A DNA stretch of 64,000 nucleotides from JAFAGO01 sp031987605 (GTDB lineage Bacteria; Bacteroidota; Bacteroidia; Flavobacteriales; Weeksellaceae): assembly GCA_031987605.1 (NCBI GenBank), contig DALZZF010000012.1, forward strand, positions 1-64,000, written 5' to 3'. The first letter of the stretch is position 1. Each line of letters opens with the position of its first letter. The notes below the pieces were generated by a model. That model ran no database searches and was not told the origin of the DNA. It saw only the letters and a list, made by a program, of their open reading frames with translations. The position numbers and the translations under genes are program-made. This document shows, one piece after another, positions 1 to 8,625 of the stretch.

Positions 1-49
1 TCATTCTCTCTCATCTTAATTAGCCAATTTATTACTTTGCAAACATAGG

Positions 50-85
50 AGGAGCAAGCTGTTCATAGCATTTATATTCATTGTA
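50..85 (+). repeat. Dispersed intergenic repeat, copy 1
   Basis: This 36-base stretch matches positions 19264-19299 at 30 of 36 bases with no gaps. Around it are more shared pieces, such as a short 'ctatgaacagt' (114-124) resembling 'ctattaacagt' near 19221. It lies upstream of the ribonucleotide reductase gene with no open reading frame across it. Such short, imperfect, partly palindromic intergenic repeats are common in Chryseobacterium-like genomes. No function is claimed. Confidence 0.6.
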
Positions 86-249
86 CGGAGCTCGAATTTA
101 TCTTCACGATTTTTCTATGAACAGTTTGTCCCAATGGGGAATTTTTTATTTGTAAAATTTATCATAGGCTCTTATCTTAAATACAATAAAATTAGACGCG
201 CCATTTTTGTCGTGCTGTAACATCTCTACAAAGAAAATTTGGGCTGAAT

Positions 250-294
250 GAGATTGCTTCGTCGCTTGTTGCACTACATTCCTCGCAATGACAA
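250..294. repeat. REP-like palindromic element
   Basis: The block starts with GATTGCTTCGTCGC and ends with TCGCAATGAC, so its two ends form an inverted repeat (ATTGC at one end, GCAAT at the other). The wording closely resembles a repetitive extragenic palindrome seen in many bacterial genomes. It lies in the gene-free interval upstream of the ribonucleotide reductase gene. Confidence 0.55.
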
Positions 295-655
295 ACGTTG
301 TGTTTAAAAGAGGTTTTTATTTATCCTGTATTTTTATACCACAACAATGTTTCACTTAGCAAAACAAAAACAAGTCTAATTTCAATAACGATGAATTACG
401 GATAATCAATAATTTTTTTCATCCAAAATCTTCTTTCTCACAGATACATAAAATCTGTGATTTTTTTGTTTTTGAACGTACTGATAATTGTCATAATTAT
501 GAAATTTATAATTTATAAATTTTTAAAATTTGTAAACTTTTTTAAATATTTAAAATTTTATTTTATTGTAAATCAATTTTTTAAATAGAAATATTTGTAA
601 ACTTTTTCATATTTTAGATTTAGATTGTATCTTCGTTTTGCTAAAAATTATTATT
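295..655 (+). promoter_or_regulatory. AT-rich leader of nrdJ with a 14-nt direct repeat
   Basis: There is no gene in this interval. The 14-base word TTTGTAAACTTTTT occurs twice, at 529-542 and 594-607, 65 bases apart. A near-consensus Bacteroidota -7 element (TATCTTCG, 629-636) lies 20 bases before the ATG chosen at 656. I looked for a cobalamin riboswitch, as expected for some B12-dependent enzymes, and saw none. The repeated word could be a regulator site, but that is inference. Confidence 0.35.
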
Positions 656-3214
656 ATGGAAACTGAAGTTTTACCGAAAAAGAAAATCGGTTTTGAGTAT
701 GAAGAAGTCTTGCAATCCGCAGTAGATTATTTTGAAGGAGATGAACTTGCGGCCACGGTTTGGCTGAATAAATATGCCCTGAAAGATTCTGATGGAAATA
801 TTTACGAGAAAAATCCGGACGATATGCACCACAGGATTGCTTCGGAACTGGCGAGAATCGAACAGAAATATCCGAATCCGCTTTCAGAGGATGAAATTTT
901 CAGTTTAATTCAGAATTTTAAATACATCATTCCGCAAGGAAGTCCGATGACGGGAATTGGGAATAATTTCCAGATTGCTTCGCTTTCCAACTGTTTTGTG
1001 ATTGGCAACGGCTCCAATTCCGATTCTTACGGAAGCATTATGAAAACCGACGAAGAACAGGTGCAACTGATGAAAAGAAGAGGCGGTGTTGGTCATGATT
1101 TGTCTTTTGTTCGCCCAAAAGGTTCGCCGGTGAAAAATTCGGCTTTAACTTCTACAGGTTTGGTTCCGTTTATGGAGCGCTATTCCAATTCCACGCGTGA
1201 AGTTGCGCAGGACGGAAGAAGAGGTGCGTTGATGCTTTCGGTTTCCATCAATCATCCTGATGCAGAGGATTTTATTGATGCCAAACTTCAGCAGGGGAAA
1301 ATTACCGGAGCCAATATTTCTGTCCGGATTGATGATTCTTTTATGAAAGCGGTGAAAAATGATGAAGATTATGAGCAGAAATATCCGATTTTCAGCATTC
1401 ATCCGAAATACAGTAAAACCATTTCTGCAAAAAATCTTTGGGATAAAATCATTCATAATGCATGGCAGTCGGCCGAACCGGGAATTTTGTTCTGGGATAC
1501 TATTTTGAAAGAATCCATTCCGGATTGTTATGCCGATTTGGGTTTTGAAACCATTTCCACCAATCCGTGTGGTGAAATTCCGCTTTGTCCGTACGATTCC
1601 TGCAGACTTTTGGCGGTGAATCTTTACTCTTATGTGAAAAATCCGTTCACTGAAAAGGCTGAATTTGATTTTGAATTATTTAAAAAACATATCGCAATTG
1701 CCCAAAGATTAATGGATGATATTGTGGATTTGGAATCTGAAAAAATAGATAAAATTCTGGCAAAAATTGATTCGGATCCGGAGTCCGAAGAAATCAAAAA
1801 TACCGAAAGAAACCTCTGGAAAAAAATCAAGAAGAAAACGCTGCAAGGGAGAAGAACCGGACTCGGAATTACCGCAGAAGGCGATATGCTGGCTGCTTTG
1901 GGAATCCGTTACGGTAGCAAAGAAGGAAATGAATTCTCCGAAAAAGTTCACAAAACACTGGCTTTATCAGCTTATAATTCTTCTGTTGAAATGGCAAAAG
2001 AACGCGGAGCATTTGAAATTTTTGATGCAAAACGCGAAGAAAAAAATCCGTTTATCAGCCGCCTGAAAGAAGCCGATCCGGATTTATACAAAAACATGAA
2101 AAAATACGGCAGAAGAAATATTGCATTGCTCACGATTGCGCCTACAGGAACTACTTCGTTAATGTCCAGAACAACATCGGGAATCGAACCGGTTTTTCTT
2201 CCGGTTTATAAAAGAAGACGAAAAGTAAATCCGAACGATAAAGATGTGCGCATTGATTTTGTGGACGAAGTTGGCGATTCTTGGGAAGAATATATTGTGT
2301 TTCACCCACATTTTAAAACCTGGATGAAAGCAAAAGGAATGGATCTGGAGAAAAATTATTCTCAGGAAGAAATCAATGCTTTAATTGCGGAATCTCCTTA
2401 TTATAAAGCGACTTCCAATGATGTGGACTGGTTGAGCAAAGTCAGCATGCAGGGTGCGATTCAGAAATGGGTAGATCATTCAATTTCAGTAACGATCAAT
2501 GTTCCGAATGATGCTACGGAGGAACTGGTAAATGAATTGTATTTAAAAGCCTGGGAAGTAGGCTGTAAAGGAGTTACAGTTTACAGGGACGGTTCGCGTT
2601 CCGGTGTTTTGGTAGCCGCGGATAATGATAAAAAAGAGAAGAAAGAAGACAATCGACCATTGCATTTCCCAACAACAAGACCGCAACTTTTGGAAGCGGA
2701 TGTGGTTCGTTTTCAGAATAATAAGGAAAAATGGATTGCGTTCATCGGTTTAATTGATGAAAAACCGTACGAAATTTTTACCGGACTTGCGGATGATGAA
2801 GACGGGATTCTGCTTCCACGCTGGGTAAATCGAGGAGTCATTATTAAAAATAAAGACGAAAACGGAAAAACACGCTACGATTTTCAGTTTAAAAATCTTC
2901 GGGGATACAAAACCACGATTGAAGGACTGTCGTATAAATTCAATCCGGAATTCTGGAACTATGCCAAATTGATTTCCGGAACTTTACGCCACGGAATGCC
3001 ACTGGAAAATGTAGTGGAACTCATCAATAGAATTGAGTTGGGCTCGGAATCCATCAACAACTGGAAAGCCGGGGTTGCCCGCGCTCTGAAACGTTATATT
3101 CCGGACGGAACGGAAGCATCCGGACAAAAATGCTCGAATTGCGGTTCGGATGAAGTGGTGTATCAGGAAGGCTGTTTGATCTGTAAAAGTTGTGGCTCTT
3201 CGAAATGCGGGTAG
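656..3214 (+). CDS. nrdJ: Adenosylcobalamin-dependent (class II) ribonucleotide reductase
   Basis: This enzyme reduces ribonucleotides to deoxyribonucleotides for DNA synthesis in the cytosol, using adenosylcobalamin instead of a diferric radical subunit. The product is about 852 residues. The N-terminal third has the class II/I alpha-subunit features, including SNCFVIG and RRGGVGHDLS. Further on come the active-site loop NPCGEIPL and the segment TIAPTGTTS. The tail has a C-x2-C, C-x2-C cysteine cluster (CSNCGSDEV and CLICKSCGSSKC), typical of the C-terminal redox motif in NrdJ. A TTG at 638 would add six residues, but the ATG at 656 sits better relative to the -7 element at 629. The gene is transcribed alone. 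The family call is firm. Confidence 0.95.
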   Translation: METEVLPKKKIGFEYEEVLQSAVDYFEGDELAATVWLNKYALKDSDGNIYEKNPDDMHHRIASELARIEQKYPNPLSEDEIFSLIQNFKYIIPQGSPMTGIGNNFQIASLSNCFVIGNGSNSDSYGSIMKTDEEQVQLMKRRGGVGHDLSFVRPKGSPVKNSALTSTGLVPFMERYSNSTREVAQDGRRGALMLSVSINHPDAEDFIDAKLQQGKITGANISVRIDDSFMKAVKNDEDYEQKYPIFSIHPKYSKTISAKNLWDKIIHNAWQSAEPGILFWDTILKESIPDCYADLGFETISTNPCGEIPLCPYDSCRLLAVNLYSYVKNPFTEKAEFDFELFKKHIAIAQRLMDDIVDLESEKIDKILAKIDSDPESEEIKNTERNLWKKIKKKTLQGRRTGLGITAEGDMLAALGIRYGSKEGNEFSEKVHKTLALSAYNSSVEMAKERGAFEIFDAKREEKNPFISRLKEADPDLYKNMKKYGRRNIALLTIAPTGTTSLMSRTTSGIEPVFLPVYKRRRKVNPNDKDVRIDFVDEVGDSWEEYIVFHPHFKTWMKAKGMDLEKNYSQEEINALIAESPYYKATSNDVDWLSKVSMQGAIQKWVDHSISVTINVPNDATEELVNELYLKAWEVGCKGVTVYRDGSRSGVLVAADNDKKEKKEDNRPLHFPTTRPQLLEADVVRFQNNKEKWIAFIGLIDEKPYEIFTGLADDEDGILLPRWVNRGVIIKNKDENGKTRYDFQFKNLRGYKTTIEGLSYKFNPEFWNYAKLISGTLRHGMPLENVVELINRIELGSESINNWKAGVARALKRYIPDGTEASGQKCSNCGSDEVVYQEGCLICKSCGSSKCG

Positions 3215-3393
3215 TAAAAAACCAAGTGACAGGCTATACGCATTACAATTAACGCAAAGGGAAACGAAGAATTGATTCAAAAAATCTTTAAATAAAGATA
3301 AACAAGGGCGATAAATCTTAATTAAAGTAATACAAAATAATTTTCTTCGTATTACATTCGTAAATGAAATGTCTTTGTATTTCTTAAAATTAT

Positions 3394-3428
3394 TGTTTAA
3401 ACAAATAAAAAATCTTTGTTTATCTTTG
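3394..3428 (+). promoter_or_regulatory. Probable promoter of lpdA
   Basis: A perfect Bacteroidota -7 element TATCTTTG stands at 3421-3428, with a TTG-containing segment about 20-25 bases upstream. It would give lpdA a leader of roughly 150 bases. A second, weaker candidate (TAAATTCG near 3544) is closer to the gene. The rest of the 3215-3587 interval is AT-rich and shows nothing else I can name. Confidence 0.4.
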
Positions 3429-3587
3429 CGTTTATTGATTTTATTTCAATAAATCACTGTAATTTAATAATTATTTGATAATATTTTAATGCGTTTGACT
3501 TGACCAAGTGAAATTCATAACCGTTAAATGTCTAAAAATCCGTAAATTCGCCAAAAGAAATTATTAAATCAAAAAAAATAAAGATAA

Positions 3588-4991
3588 ATGTCACAGTTTG
3601 ATGTTACCGTAATCGGTTCCGGACCTGGTGGTTATGTGGCGGCGATTCGCGCTGCTCAATTGGGTTTCAAAACCGCACTTATTGAAAAATATCCAACCCT
3701 TGGCGGAACTTGCCTGAACGTTGGTTGTATCCCTTCCAAAGCGCTTTTGGACACTTCAGAACATTTTGAACAGGCAAAACACAACTTTGCCAATCACGGA
3801 ATTCTGATTGATGAACCAAAGATAGATGTGGAACGAATGATTGCCCGCAAAAACGAAGTGGTGGATCAAACCACAAAAGGAATTGTGTATTTGATGGATA
3901 AAAACAAAATCACCGTTTTTCAGGGTGTGGGAAGTTTTGAAAGCCCAAACCAGATTAAAATAACCAAAGAAGACGGTAACAGCGAAACCATCGAGTCCAA
4001 ATATTCCATTATCGCAACCGGTTCCAAACCATCAAGTTTGCCCTTTATCACCATTGATAAAGAAAGAATTATCACTTCCACCGAAGCCTTGAACATGAAA
4101 GAAGTTCCGAAGAAACTTCTGGTTATTGGCGGTGGCGTTATCGGTCTGGAATTGGGTTCGGTTTACCTTCGTCTTGGTGCAGAAGTTACCGTGATTGAGT
4201 TTATGGATAAAATCATTCCGGGAATGGACGGTGCTTTGTCGAAAGAACTTCAGAAAGTTCTGAAAAAACAGGGAATGAAATTTGAACTTTCAACCGCTGT
4301 TTCCGCTGTGGAAAGAAACGGAGAAACCGTAAAAGTGACGGCTAAAAATAAGAAAGGCGATGAAGTTTCTTTTGAAGGCGATTACTGTTTGGTTTCCGTA
4401 GGAAGAAGACCTTATACAGACGGACTTTCGCTGGAAAAAGCAGGCGTAGATCTGGATGAAAGAGGAAAAGTAAAAGTAAACGATCATCTTCAAACCAATG
4501 TAGCGAATATTTTTGCGATCGGTGATGTGATTGCAGGACCAATGCTAGCACACAAAGCCTCTGAAGAAGGCGTTTTTGTAGTGGAATCTTTAGCTGGACA
4601 AAAACCACATATCAATTATAATTTAATTCCGGGAGTTGTATATACCTGGCCGGAAGTTGCCGGAGTTGGAAAAACCGAAGAACAATTAAAAGAATCCGGC
4701 GTGGCTTACAAAGTGGGAAATTTCCCGATGAGAGCTTTGGGAAGAAGCCGTGCTTCCGGAGATACCGACGGTTTTGTAAAAATCCTTGCCGATGAAAAAA
4801 CCGATGAAATTCTTGGTTTCCACATGATTGGAGCGCGTGCTGCAGATATTGTACACGAAGGAATGATCGGTATGGAATTCCGTGCCAGTGCAGAAGATGT
4901 GGCGATGATGTGTTTTGCGCACCCAACTTTTTCCGAAGCAGTAAAAGAAGCGGCATTGGATGCAACCGGAAAACGCCCGATTCATATGTAA
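3588..4991 (+). CDS. lpdA: Dihydrolipoyl dehydrogenase (E3)
   Basis: This FAD flavoprotein reoxidises the dihydrolipoyl groups of the 2-oxoacid dehydrogenase complexes (and of the glycine cleavage system) and passes electrons to NAD+. The 467-residue product begins with the FAD-binding Rossmann motif GSGPGGYVAA. It has the redox disulfide in GGTCLNVGCIPSKALL, the NAD-binding motif GGGVIGLELGS, and the C-terminal active-site pair in AHPTFSE. Length and domain order are normal for the family. It is monocistronic here, closed by a strong terminator at 5024-5049, and the other complex subunits are not nearby. Confidence 0.97.
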   Translation: MSQFDVTVIGSGPGGYVAAIRAAQLGFKTALIEKYPTLGGTCLNVGCIPSKALLDTSEHFEQAKHNFANHGILIDEPKIDVERMIARKNEVVDQTTKGIVYLMDKNKITVFQGVGSFESPNQIKITKEDGNSETIESKYSIIATGSKPSSLPFITIDKERIITSTEALNMKEVPKKLLVIGGGVIGLELGSVYLRLGAEVTVIEFMDKIIPGMDGALSKELQKVLKKQGMKFELSTAVSAVERNGETVKVTAKNKKGDEVSFEGDYCLVSVGRRPYTDGLSLEKAGVDLDERGKVKVNDHLQTNVANIFAIGDVIAGPMLAHKASEEGVFVVESLAGQKPHINYNLIPGVVYTWPEVAGVGKTEEQLKESGVAYKVGNFPMRALGRSRASGDTDGFVKILADEKTDEILGFHMIGARAADIVHEGMIGMEFRASAEDVAMMCFAHPTFSEAVKEAALDATGKRPIHM

Positions 4992-5023
4992 TTAAGAGAT
5001 TTTAAAGAGAATAGAACAAAAAA

Positions 5024-5049
5024 GAGAAACCGAAGTTTCTCTTTTTTTT
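5024..5049 (+). terminator. Rho-independent terminator after lpdA
   Basis: The stem GAGAAAC, loop CGAA and stem GTTTCTC are followed by eight Ts. An A tract on the other side lets it work in both directions. The same hairpin appears in reverse complement at 5601-5618. Confidence 0.85.
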
Positions 5050-5085
5050 ATTTTGAATTTGTTAACTTCGTACAAACAACAAACT

Positions 5086-5343
5086 ATGCCGGAAATAAGC
5101 AGGTTTTACGGAATTATTGTTCAAATGTTTTTTAAAGATCATAATCCGCCTCATTTTCATATTACGTATGGAGATTATAGAGCTGTAATAACTATTGAGG
5201 ATGGGATTGTAGAAGGGAACATGACTTCCAAAGCATTGAAACTGGTTTTTGAATGGATGGAAATCCATAAAGAAGAATTGATGGAAAACTGGAACTTAAC
5301 ACAAAACGGAGAATTACCTAAAAGTATTGAACCCTTAAAATAA
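5086..5343 (+). CDS. DUF4160 domain protein
   Basis: A small 85-residue protein with the DUF4160 signature: a FYGI start, then the His-rich segment DHNPPHFHITYG, followed by a strand-rich core and a helical end. Function is unknown. It is encoded just upstream of a DUF2442 protein with only a few bases between them. Such pairs occur widely in bacteria and have been suggested to be toxin-antitoxin-like or regulatory modules, but the sequence does not prove that. An upstream start at 5053 is possible, but the ATG at 5086 gives the usual family N terminus. Confidence 0.75.
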   Translation: MPEISRFYGIIVQMFFKDHNPPHFHITYGDYRAVITIEDGIVEGNMTSKALKLVFEWMEIHKEELMENWNLTQNGELPKSIEPLK

Positions 5344-5349
5344 TTGATG

Positions 5350-5601
5350 ATGAATCTAATATGGATTACAAACGCAGAATATATTTCAGAGTATACAATT
5401 GCATTTACTTTTAATACTAAAGAGAAATTTTCTGTAGATTTAGAAAAATATCTGGATAAAGGCATTTTCAGAGAACTTAGGGATTTGAATTTTTTTAAGG
5501 ATTTTAAACTCAATTCATGGACGGTAGAATGGAAAAACGGAGCAGATTTTTCACCGGAATTTTTATATTCCTTAAAGCAAAATAAAGAACTGACAACTTA
5601 G
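5350..5601 (+). CDS. DUF2442 domain protein
   Basis: An 83-residue protein of the DUF2442 type: a beta-rich N-terminal half (the YTIAFTFNTKEKFSVDL region) and the tail motif VEWKNGADFSPEFLY, the most recognisable part of the family. It follows the DUF4160 gene after 6 bases, so the two are probably translated from one message. ATGs at 5347 and 5350 are both possible starts. Members are often partners of DUF4160 proteins; a regulatory or antitoxin-like role is inference only. Confidence 0.75.
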   Translation: MNLIWITNAEYISEYTIAFTFNTKEKFSVDLEKYLDKGIFRELRDLNFFKDFKLNSWTVEWKNGADFSPEFLYSLKQNKELTT

Positions 5602-5624
5602 AGAAACTTCGGTTTCTCTTTTTT
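5601..5624 (+). terminator. Rho-independent terminator after the DUF4160/DUF2442 pair
   Basis: The stem GAGAAAC, loop TTCG and stem GTTTCTC are followed by six Ts. The 18-base hairpin is the exact reverse complement of the one at 5024-5041, so the gene pair lies between mirror-image copies. Confidence 0.85.
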
Positions 5625-5658
5625 ATTTCCTTACCTTTGAGCATTCAAAATTCATGCT

Positions 5659-6483
5659 ATGACTCCCGGAAAAACACAGATTTTAACAATTACAGACCAA
5701 AACGACAGTGGATTTTTTCTTTCCGATAAAGAAGGAGAAAATGCATTTATTTCTAAAATTTTTGCAGGAAATCAGTGGAATATCGGCGATGAAGTGGAGG
5801 TGTTTGTATATCAGGATGATGGAAGTCTGAAGGCGACTACTGAAATTCCGTATGCACAGACTGGCGAATTTGCAGTGATGGAATGTGTGCAAAATTTGCC
5901 TTCCGGATCATTCATGAATTGGGGAATCATCAAAGATTTATTTGTTCCGTATAAAGAGCAGAAAGGAAAAATGACGGAAGGGAAAAGGTATCTGATTTAC
6001 GTGTATGAAGATGGAGCCACAGGGTTAATTACGGGCACTCAAAAATTCAAAAGAAATCCAACGTACGAAAATCTCCCGTTTAAAAAAGGAGATGAGGTTT
6101 CCCTGCTCCTGATGAACGAAACCGAGTTGGGCTGGAATGTGGTCATCAACAGAGAATATCTTGGTTTGGTGTATACTTCGGATGTATATCAGAAACTATA
6201 TCCGCTTTCTGAAACCAAAGGCTACATCAAAACCATTCGTGAAGACGGAAAAATTGATGTTACGCTTCAACCCGAAGGTTTTGAAAATATTGATGAATAC
6301 AAGCAGAAAATTCTCAGTACCCTTCAGGAAAATTACGGTTTGCTCAACCTTTCCGACAAATCTTCACCGGAAGATATTAAAGATGAATTGCAGATGAGCA
6401 AAAAGAATTTCAAGAAAGCCATTGGAAGTCTTTACAAAGACAAAAAAATTGAGATTTTGGCAGATAAAATCAGGCTTTTATAA
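5659..6483 (+). CDS. CvfB-like S1 RNA-binding protein
   Basis: The 274-residue product resembles the CvfB/YitL family: two or more S1-like beta-barrel domains in the first ~210 residues and a winged-helix end. Recognisable segments are the opening strand DSGFFLSDKEGENAF, the middle repeat NWGIIKDLFVPYKEQ, and a last domain ending in MSKKNFKKAIGSLYKDKKI. That ending is the usual helix-turn-helix-like tail. In Firmicutes CvfB affects virulence gene expression; in Bacteroidota its role is unknown, probably RNA binding in the cytosol. It is transcribed convergently with the next gene, 5 bases apart. Confidence 0.8.
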   Translation: MTPGKTQILTITDQNDSGFFLSDKEGENAFISKIFAGNQWNIGDEVEVFVYQDDGSLKATTEIPYAQTGEFAVMECVQNLPSGSFMNWGIIKDLFVPYKEQKGKMTEGKRYLIYVYEDGATGLITGTQKFKRNPTYENLPFKKGDEVSLLLMNETELGWNVVINREYLGLVYTSDVYQKLYPLSETKGYIKTIREDGKIDVTLQPEGFENIDEYKQKILSTLQENYGLLNLSDKSSPEDIKDELQMSKKNFKKAIGSLYKDKKIEILADKIRLL

Positions 6484-6488
6484 AAGAA

Positions 6489-7385
6489 CTATTTCAGTAA
6501 ATCCTTCAACGCAGTATTTAAAGTCGGAAAAGTAAATTCAAATCCTTGATTTTTCAGTTTTCGGTTGCTGCATCTTGTTCCTTCAAGCAGGATTTCGCTC
6601 ATTTCGCCCAACGCAATTTCGGGCAGTATTTTTGGAATTGCAAATGGAAGGTAAGCTTTGTTGAGTACCGTTGAAAGTTCACGCATAAAGTCTTCCTGAG
6701 TTGGGATTTCATTGGCAACCGCATTGTAGGTTCCCGCCATGTTTTGGTCTTCCACCGCTTTTACATAAATATTCACCAAATCATCGATGTGAATCCAGTT
6801 GAACCACTGTTTCCCGCTGCCAATTGGTGTGGAAAGATTGAATTCTGCAATTCGCTTTAAAGGTTCAAAAGTCCCGCCTTTTTTTGAAAGTGCGGGTGCG
6901 GTTCTTACAAAAATAACACGGTCAGAAATCGATGAAAACTTTTCTCCTGCCTTCTCCCAGAGCCTGCAAACCTCTGATAAAAAATCATGATGGAGGATTC
7001 CTGAATTTTCATCCAAAATTTTTTCGCTGGTGAAGGTTCCGTAATAATTAATTCCCGATGCGGAAATATAGGATTTCAAATGATGATGTAAAGTCTGAAG
7101 TTTTTGCAACAGAAAAACAGCACTGTCCACACGACTCCGTAGAATTTCTTCTTTGTAACTTTTGGTCCAGCGTTTTCCGATATTGGCACCTGCAAGATGA
7201 ATCAGGCATTCCGCATCTTGAAATGCCGCTTCATCTAATTCTTTTGCCTGGTAATCCCAATGAAATTCATTCGGATTTTTGACTTCACCGCGTACCAAAA
7301 TATTCACTTCGTGTCCTTTCTCTAAAAGTTTTGAAGTGAGTTTCTTTCCAACCAACCCGGTTCCGCCTGTGATAAGAATTTTCAT
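6489..7385 (-). CDS. TIGR01777 family epimerase-like oxidoreductase
   Basis: A 298-residue extended short-chain dehydrogenase/reductase of the YfcH/TIGR01777 type. The N-terminal nucleotide-binding motif is TGGTGLVGKKL. The family-specific segments GANIGKRWT, SASGINYYG, WFNWIHIDDL and YNAVANEIPT follow, and the C-terminal DUF1731-like tail ends in NQGFEFTFPTL. Substrate and reaction are not known for this family. It lies head-to-tail with the DUF493 gene, 32 bases downstream of it, so the two could be cotranscribed. Confidence 0.85.
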   Translation of the reverse strand: MKILITGGTGLVGKKLTSKLLEKGHEVNILVRGEVKNPNEFHWDYQAKELDEAAFQDAECLIHLAGANIGKRWTKSYKEEILRSRVDSAVFLLQKLQTLHHHLKSYISASGINYYGTFTSEKILDENSGILHHDFLSEVCRLWEKAGEKFSSISDRVIFVRTAPALSKKGGTFEPLKRIAEFNLSTPIGSGKQWFNWIHIDDLVNIYVKAVEDQNMAGTYNAVANEIPTQEDFMRELSTVLNKAYLPFAIPKILPEIALGEMSEILLEGTRCSNRKLKNQGFEFTFPTLNTALKDLLK

Positions 7386-7417
7386 TAAAAATGGGCTTAT
7401 TTTATTTTCAAGAGAGA

Positions 7418-7723
7418 CTAAAGCATCATCACGCCTTCGATCTTGGAAACCTCCTGATAGATTTTTATCACCTGATCGGCATCCAGAACAAAAGCATTGA
7501 AATTCAGGGAAGTATACTTTCCGTTTTTGCTGTCGCGGTTGGAAACGGTGTGTTTAATTCCGTCGAACACTTTATAGATTTCCGTTACTTTTGCCTGATC
7601 GTTTGTAATGATGAATTTGAAAAGATAATCTTCAGGAAAATCATGCGTAGCTTCAAGTTTTTCCTTTAAAGAAGCGTAAAATTCTTCCGGAGAAGTATGC
7701 TCGTTTTGTTCTAAAATATTCAT
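7418..7723 (-). CDS. DUF493 family protein (YbeD-like)
   Basis: A 101-residue protein matching the DUF493/YbeD family: a small ACT-like alpha-beta fold with the segment DFPEDYLFKFIITND and the strand-helix end GKYTSLNFNAFVLDADQV. In proteobacteria the family member lies near lipoate genes, but its function is unsettled. It is cytosolic, with no signal peptide or membrane segment. Confidence 0.75.
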   Translation of the reverse strand: MNILEQNEHTSPEEFYASLKEKLEATHDFPEDYLFKFIITNDQAKVTEIYKVFDGIKHTVSNRDSKNGKYTSLNFNAFVLDADQVIKIYQEVSKIEGVMML

Positions 7724-7792
7724 AATGATGTTGTTTTTAAGTGAAATTCCTCTGCCAAGAGGAATTTTAAAGATAAGGTTTTTAATTGATAT

Positions 7793-8464
7793 TTATTTTC
7801 CAAGCGCCTGATAAATTTGCTGGTAATTTTGTTTTTCGTAATCTTCCACAATATTGAAAAGTCCGTTTACCATTTGTTCGGCTGCCAGTGAACTCAGTCC
7901 TGTTGTGGAAAGGTTGGTGTTGCCTCCGCCTAAAAGCGAACCTAAAAGATTGTTGCCTTGCAATGCGGTGTTGATGGATTTTACAATTCCGAATTCATTT
8001 AGTTTTTCGTCTACTTTCGGGGATATGGCAGCAACCAACTGTGTGGCGGTTTTTTCCTTCAAAACCTGAGTTGCCATGCCCTGTCCGCCTTCCGCAATTC
8101 TGGCAACGTCCTCCGAAGTCAGGCTGTTTACAGCGTTGGTGAGAATGGGTTCAGAAATATTTACCGTATACGAGGCAGCTTGCGCAATATAATCACGTTC
8201 TTTCGCAACAAGATTTGGTGCAATTTTTCCCAAAACGTTGTTTACATCGCGAAGTGATTTTGGCATTGCCTGATCGATTAAATTATTCTGAAGAAAAGCA
8301 TCTTTATTTTTAAAAATTCCTAATCCTTTAGTAATGCCGCCCAAAAGTACTTTTTTGATGATGGCTACGCCAATAGAAGAAGTTGCCAAAGCAACACATG
8401 AATTCGCCCCAATCCCAACTGTTGCAACGGATATTGCTGATATAATAACAGTTTTTGTTTTCAT
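7793..8464 (-). CDS. DUF4197 domain exported protein
   Basis: A 223-residue protein with an N-terminal signal-like segment (KTKTVIISAISVATVGIGANSC) and a mostly helical body typical of DUF4197. The conserved features include the Gly-rich start of the mature part, the segment NNLIDQAMPKSLRDVNNVL, and the ending LFNIVEDYEKQNYQ. The cysteine in GANSC could be a lipidated residue, but the lipobox is poor. Function is unknown; it probably resides in the periplasm. It is transcribed divergently from the SusC gene. Confidence 0.75.
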   Translation of the reverse strand: MKTKTVIISAISVATVGIGANSCVALATSSIGVAIIKKVLLGGITKGLGIFKNKDAFLQNNLIDQAMPKSLRDVNNVLGKIAPNLVAKERDYIAQAASYTVNISEPILTNAVNSLTSEDVARIAEGGQGMATQVLKEKTATQLVAAISPKVDEKLNEFGIVKSINTALQGNNLLGSLLGGGNTNLSTTGLSSLAAEQMVNGLFNIVEDYEKQNYQQIYQALGK

Positions 8465-8567
8465 AAAATTTCTTATTTATATAGAGCTTTCAAATATTGA
8501 ACCAAATGGAATTTTAATTTTTTTTTAACTTTTTTTATACTTTTCTTAATAGTTTAAAAATAATTTC

Positions 8568-8606
8568 TAACTTTGAGATAATAGAGTAATTCCCTATTTC
8601 TCTATT
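8568..8606 (+). promoter_or_regulatory. Promoter and leader hairpin of the susCD operon
   Basis: A perfect -7 element TAACTTTG lies at 8568-8575. Just after it, AATAGAG (8580-8586) and CTCTATT (8600-8606) form a 7-bp hairpin in the leader. The hairpin lacks a long T tract, so it is not a clear terminator. It could stabilise or attenuate the message, which is inference. Confidence 0.45.
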
Positions 8607-8625
8607 GAATTTTGAAAAAATTTAA

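Noticed and set aside
295..655. Cobalamin riboswitch before the B12-dependent ribonucleotide reductase
   Set aside because: The leader is A+T-rich with no B12-box-like word and no G+C-rich paired structure.
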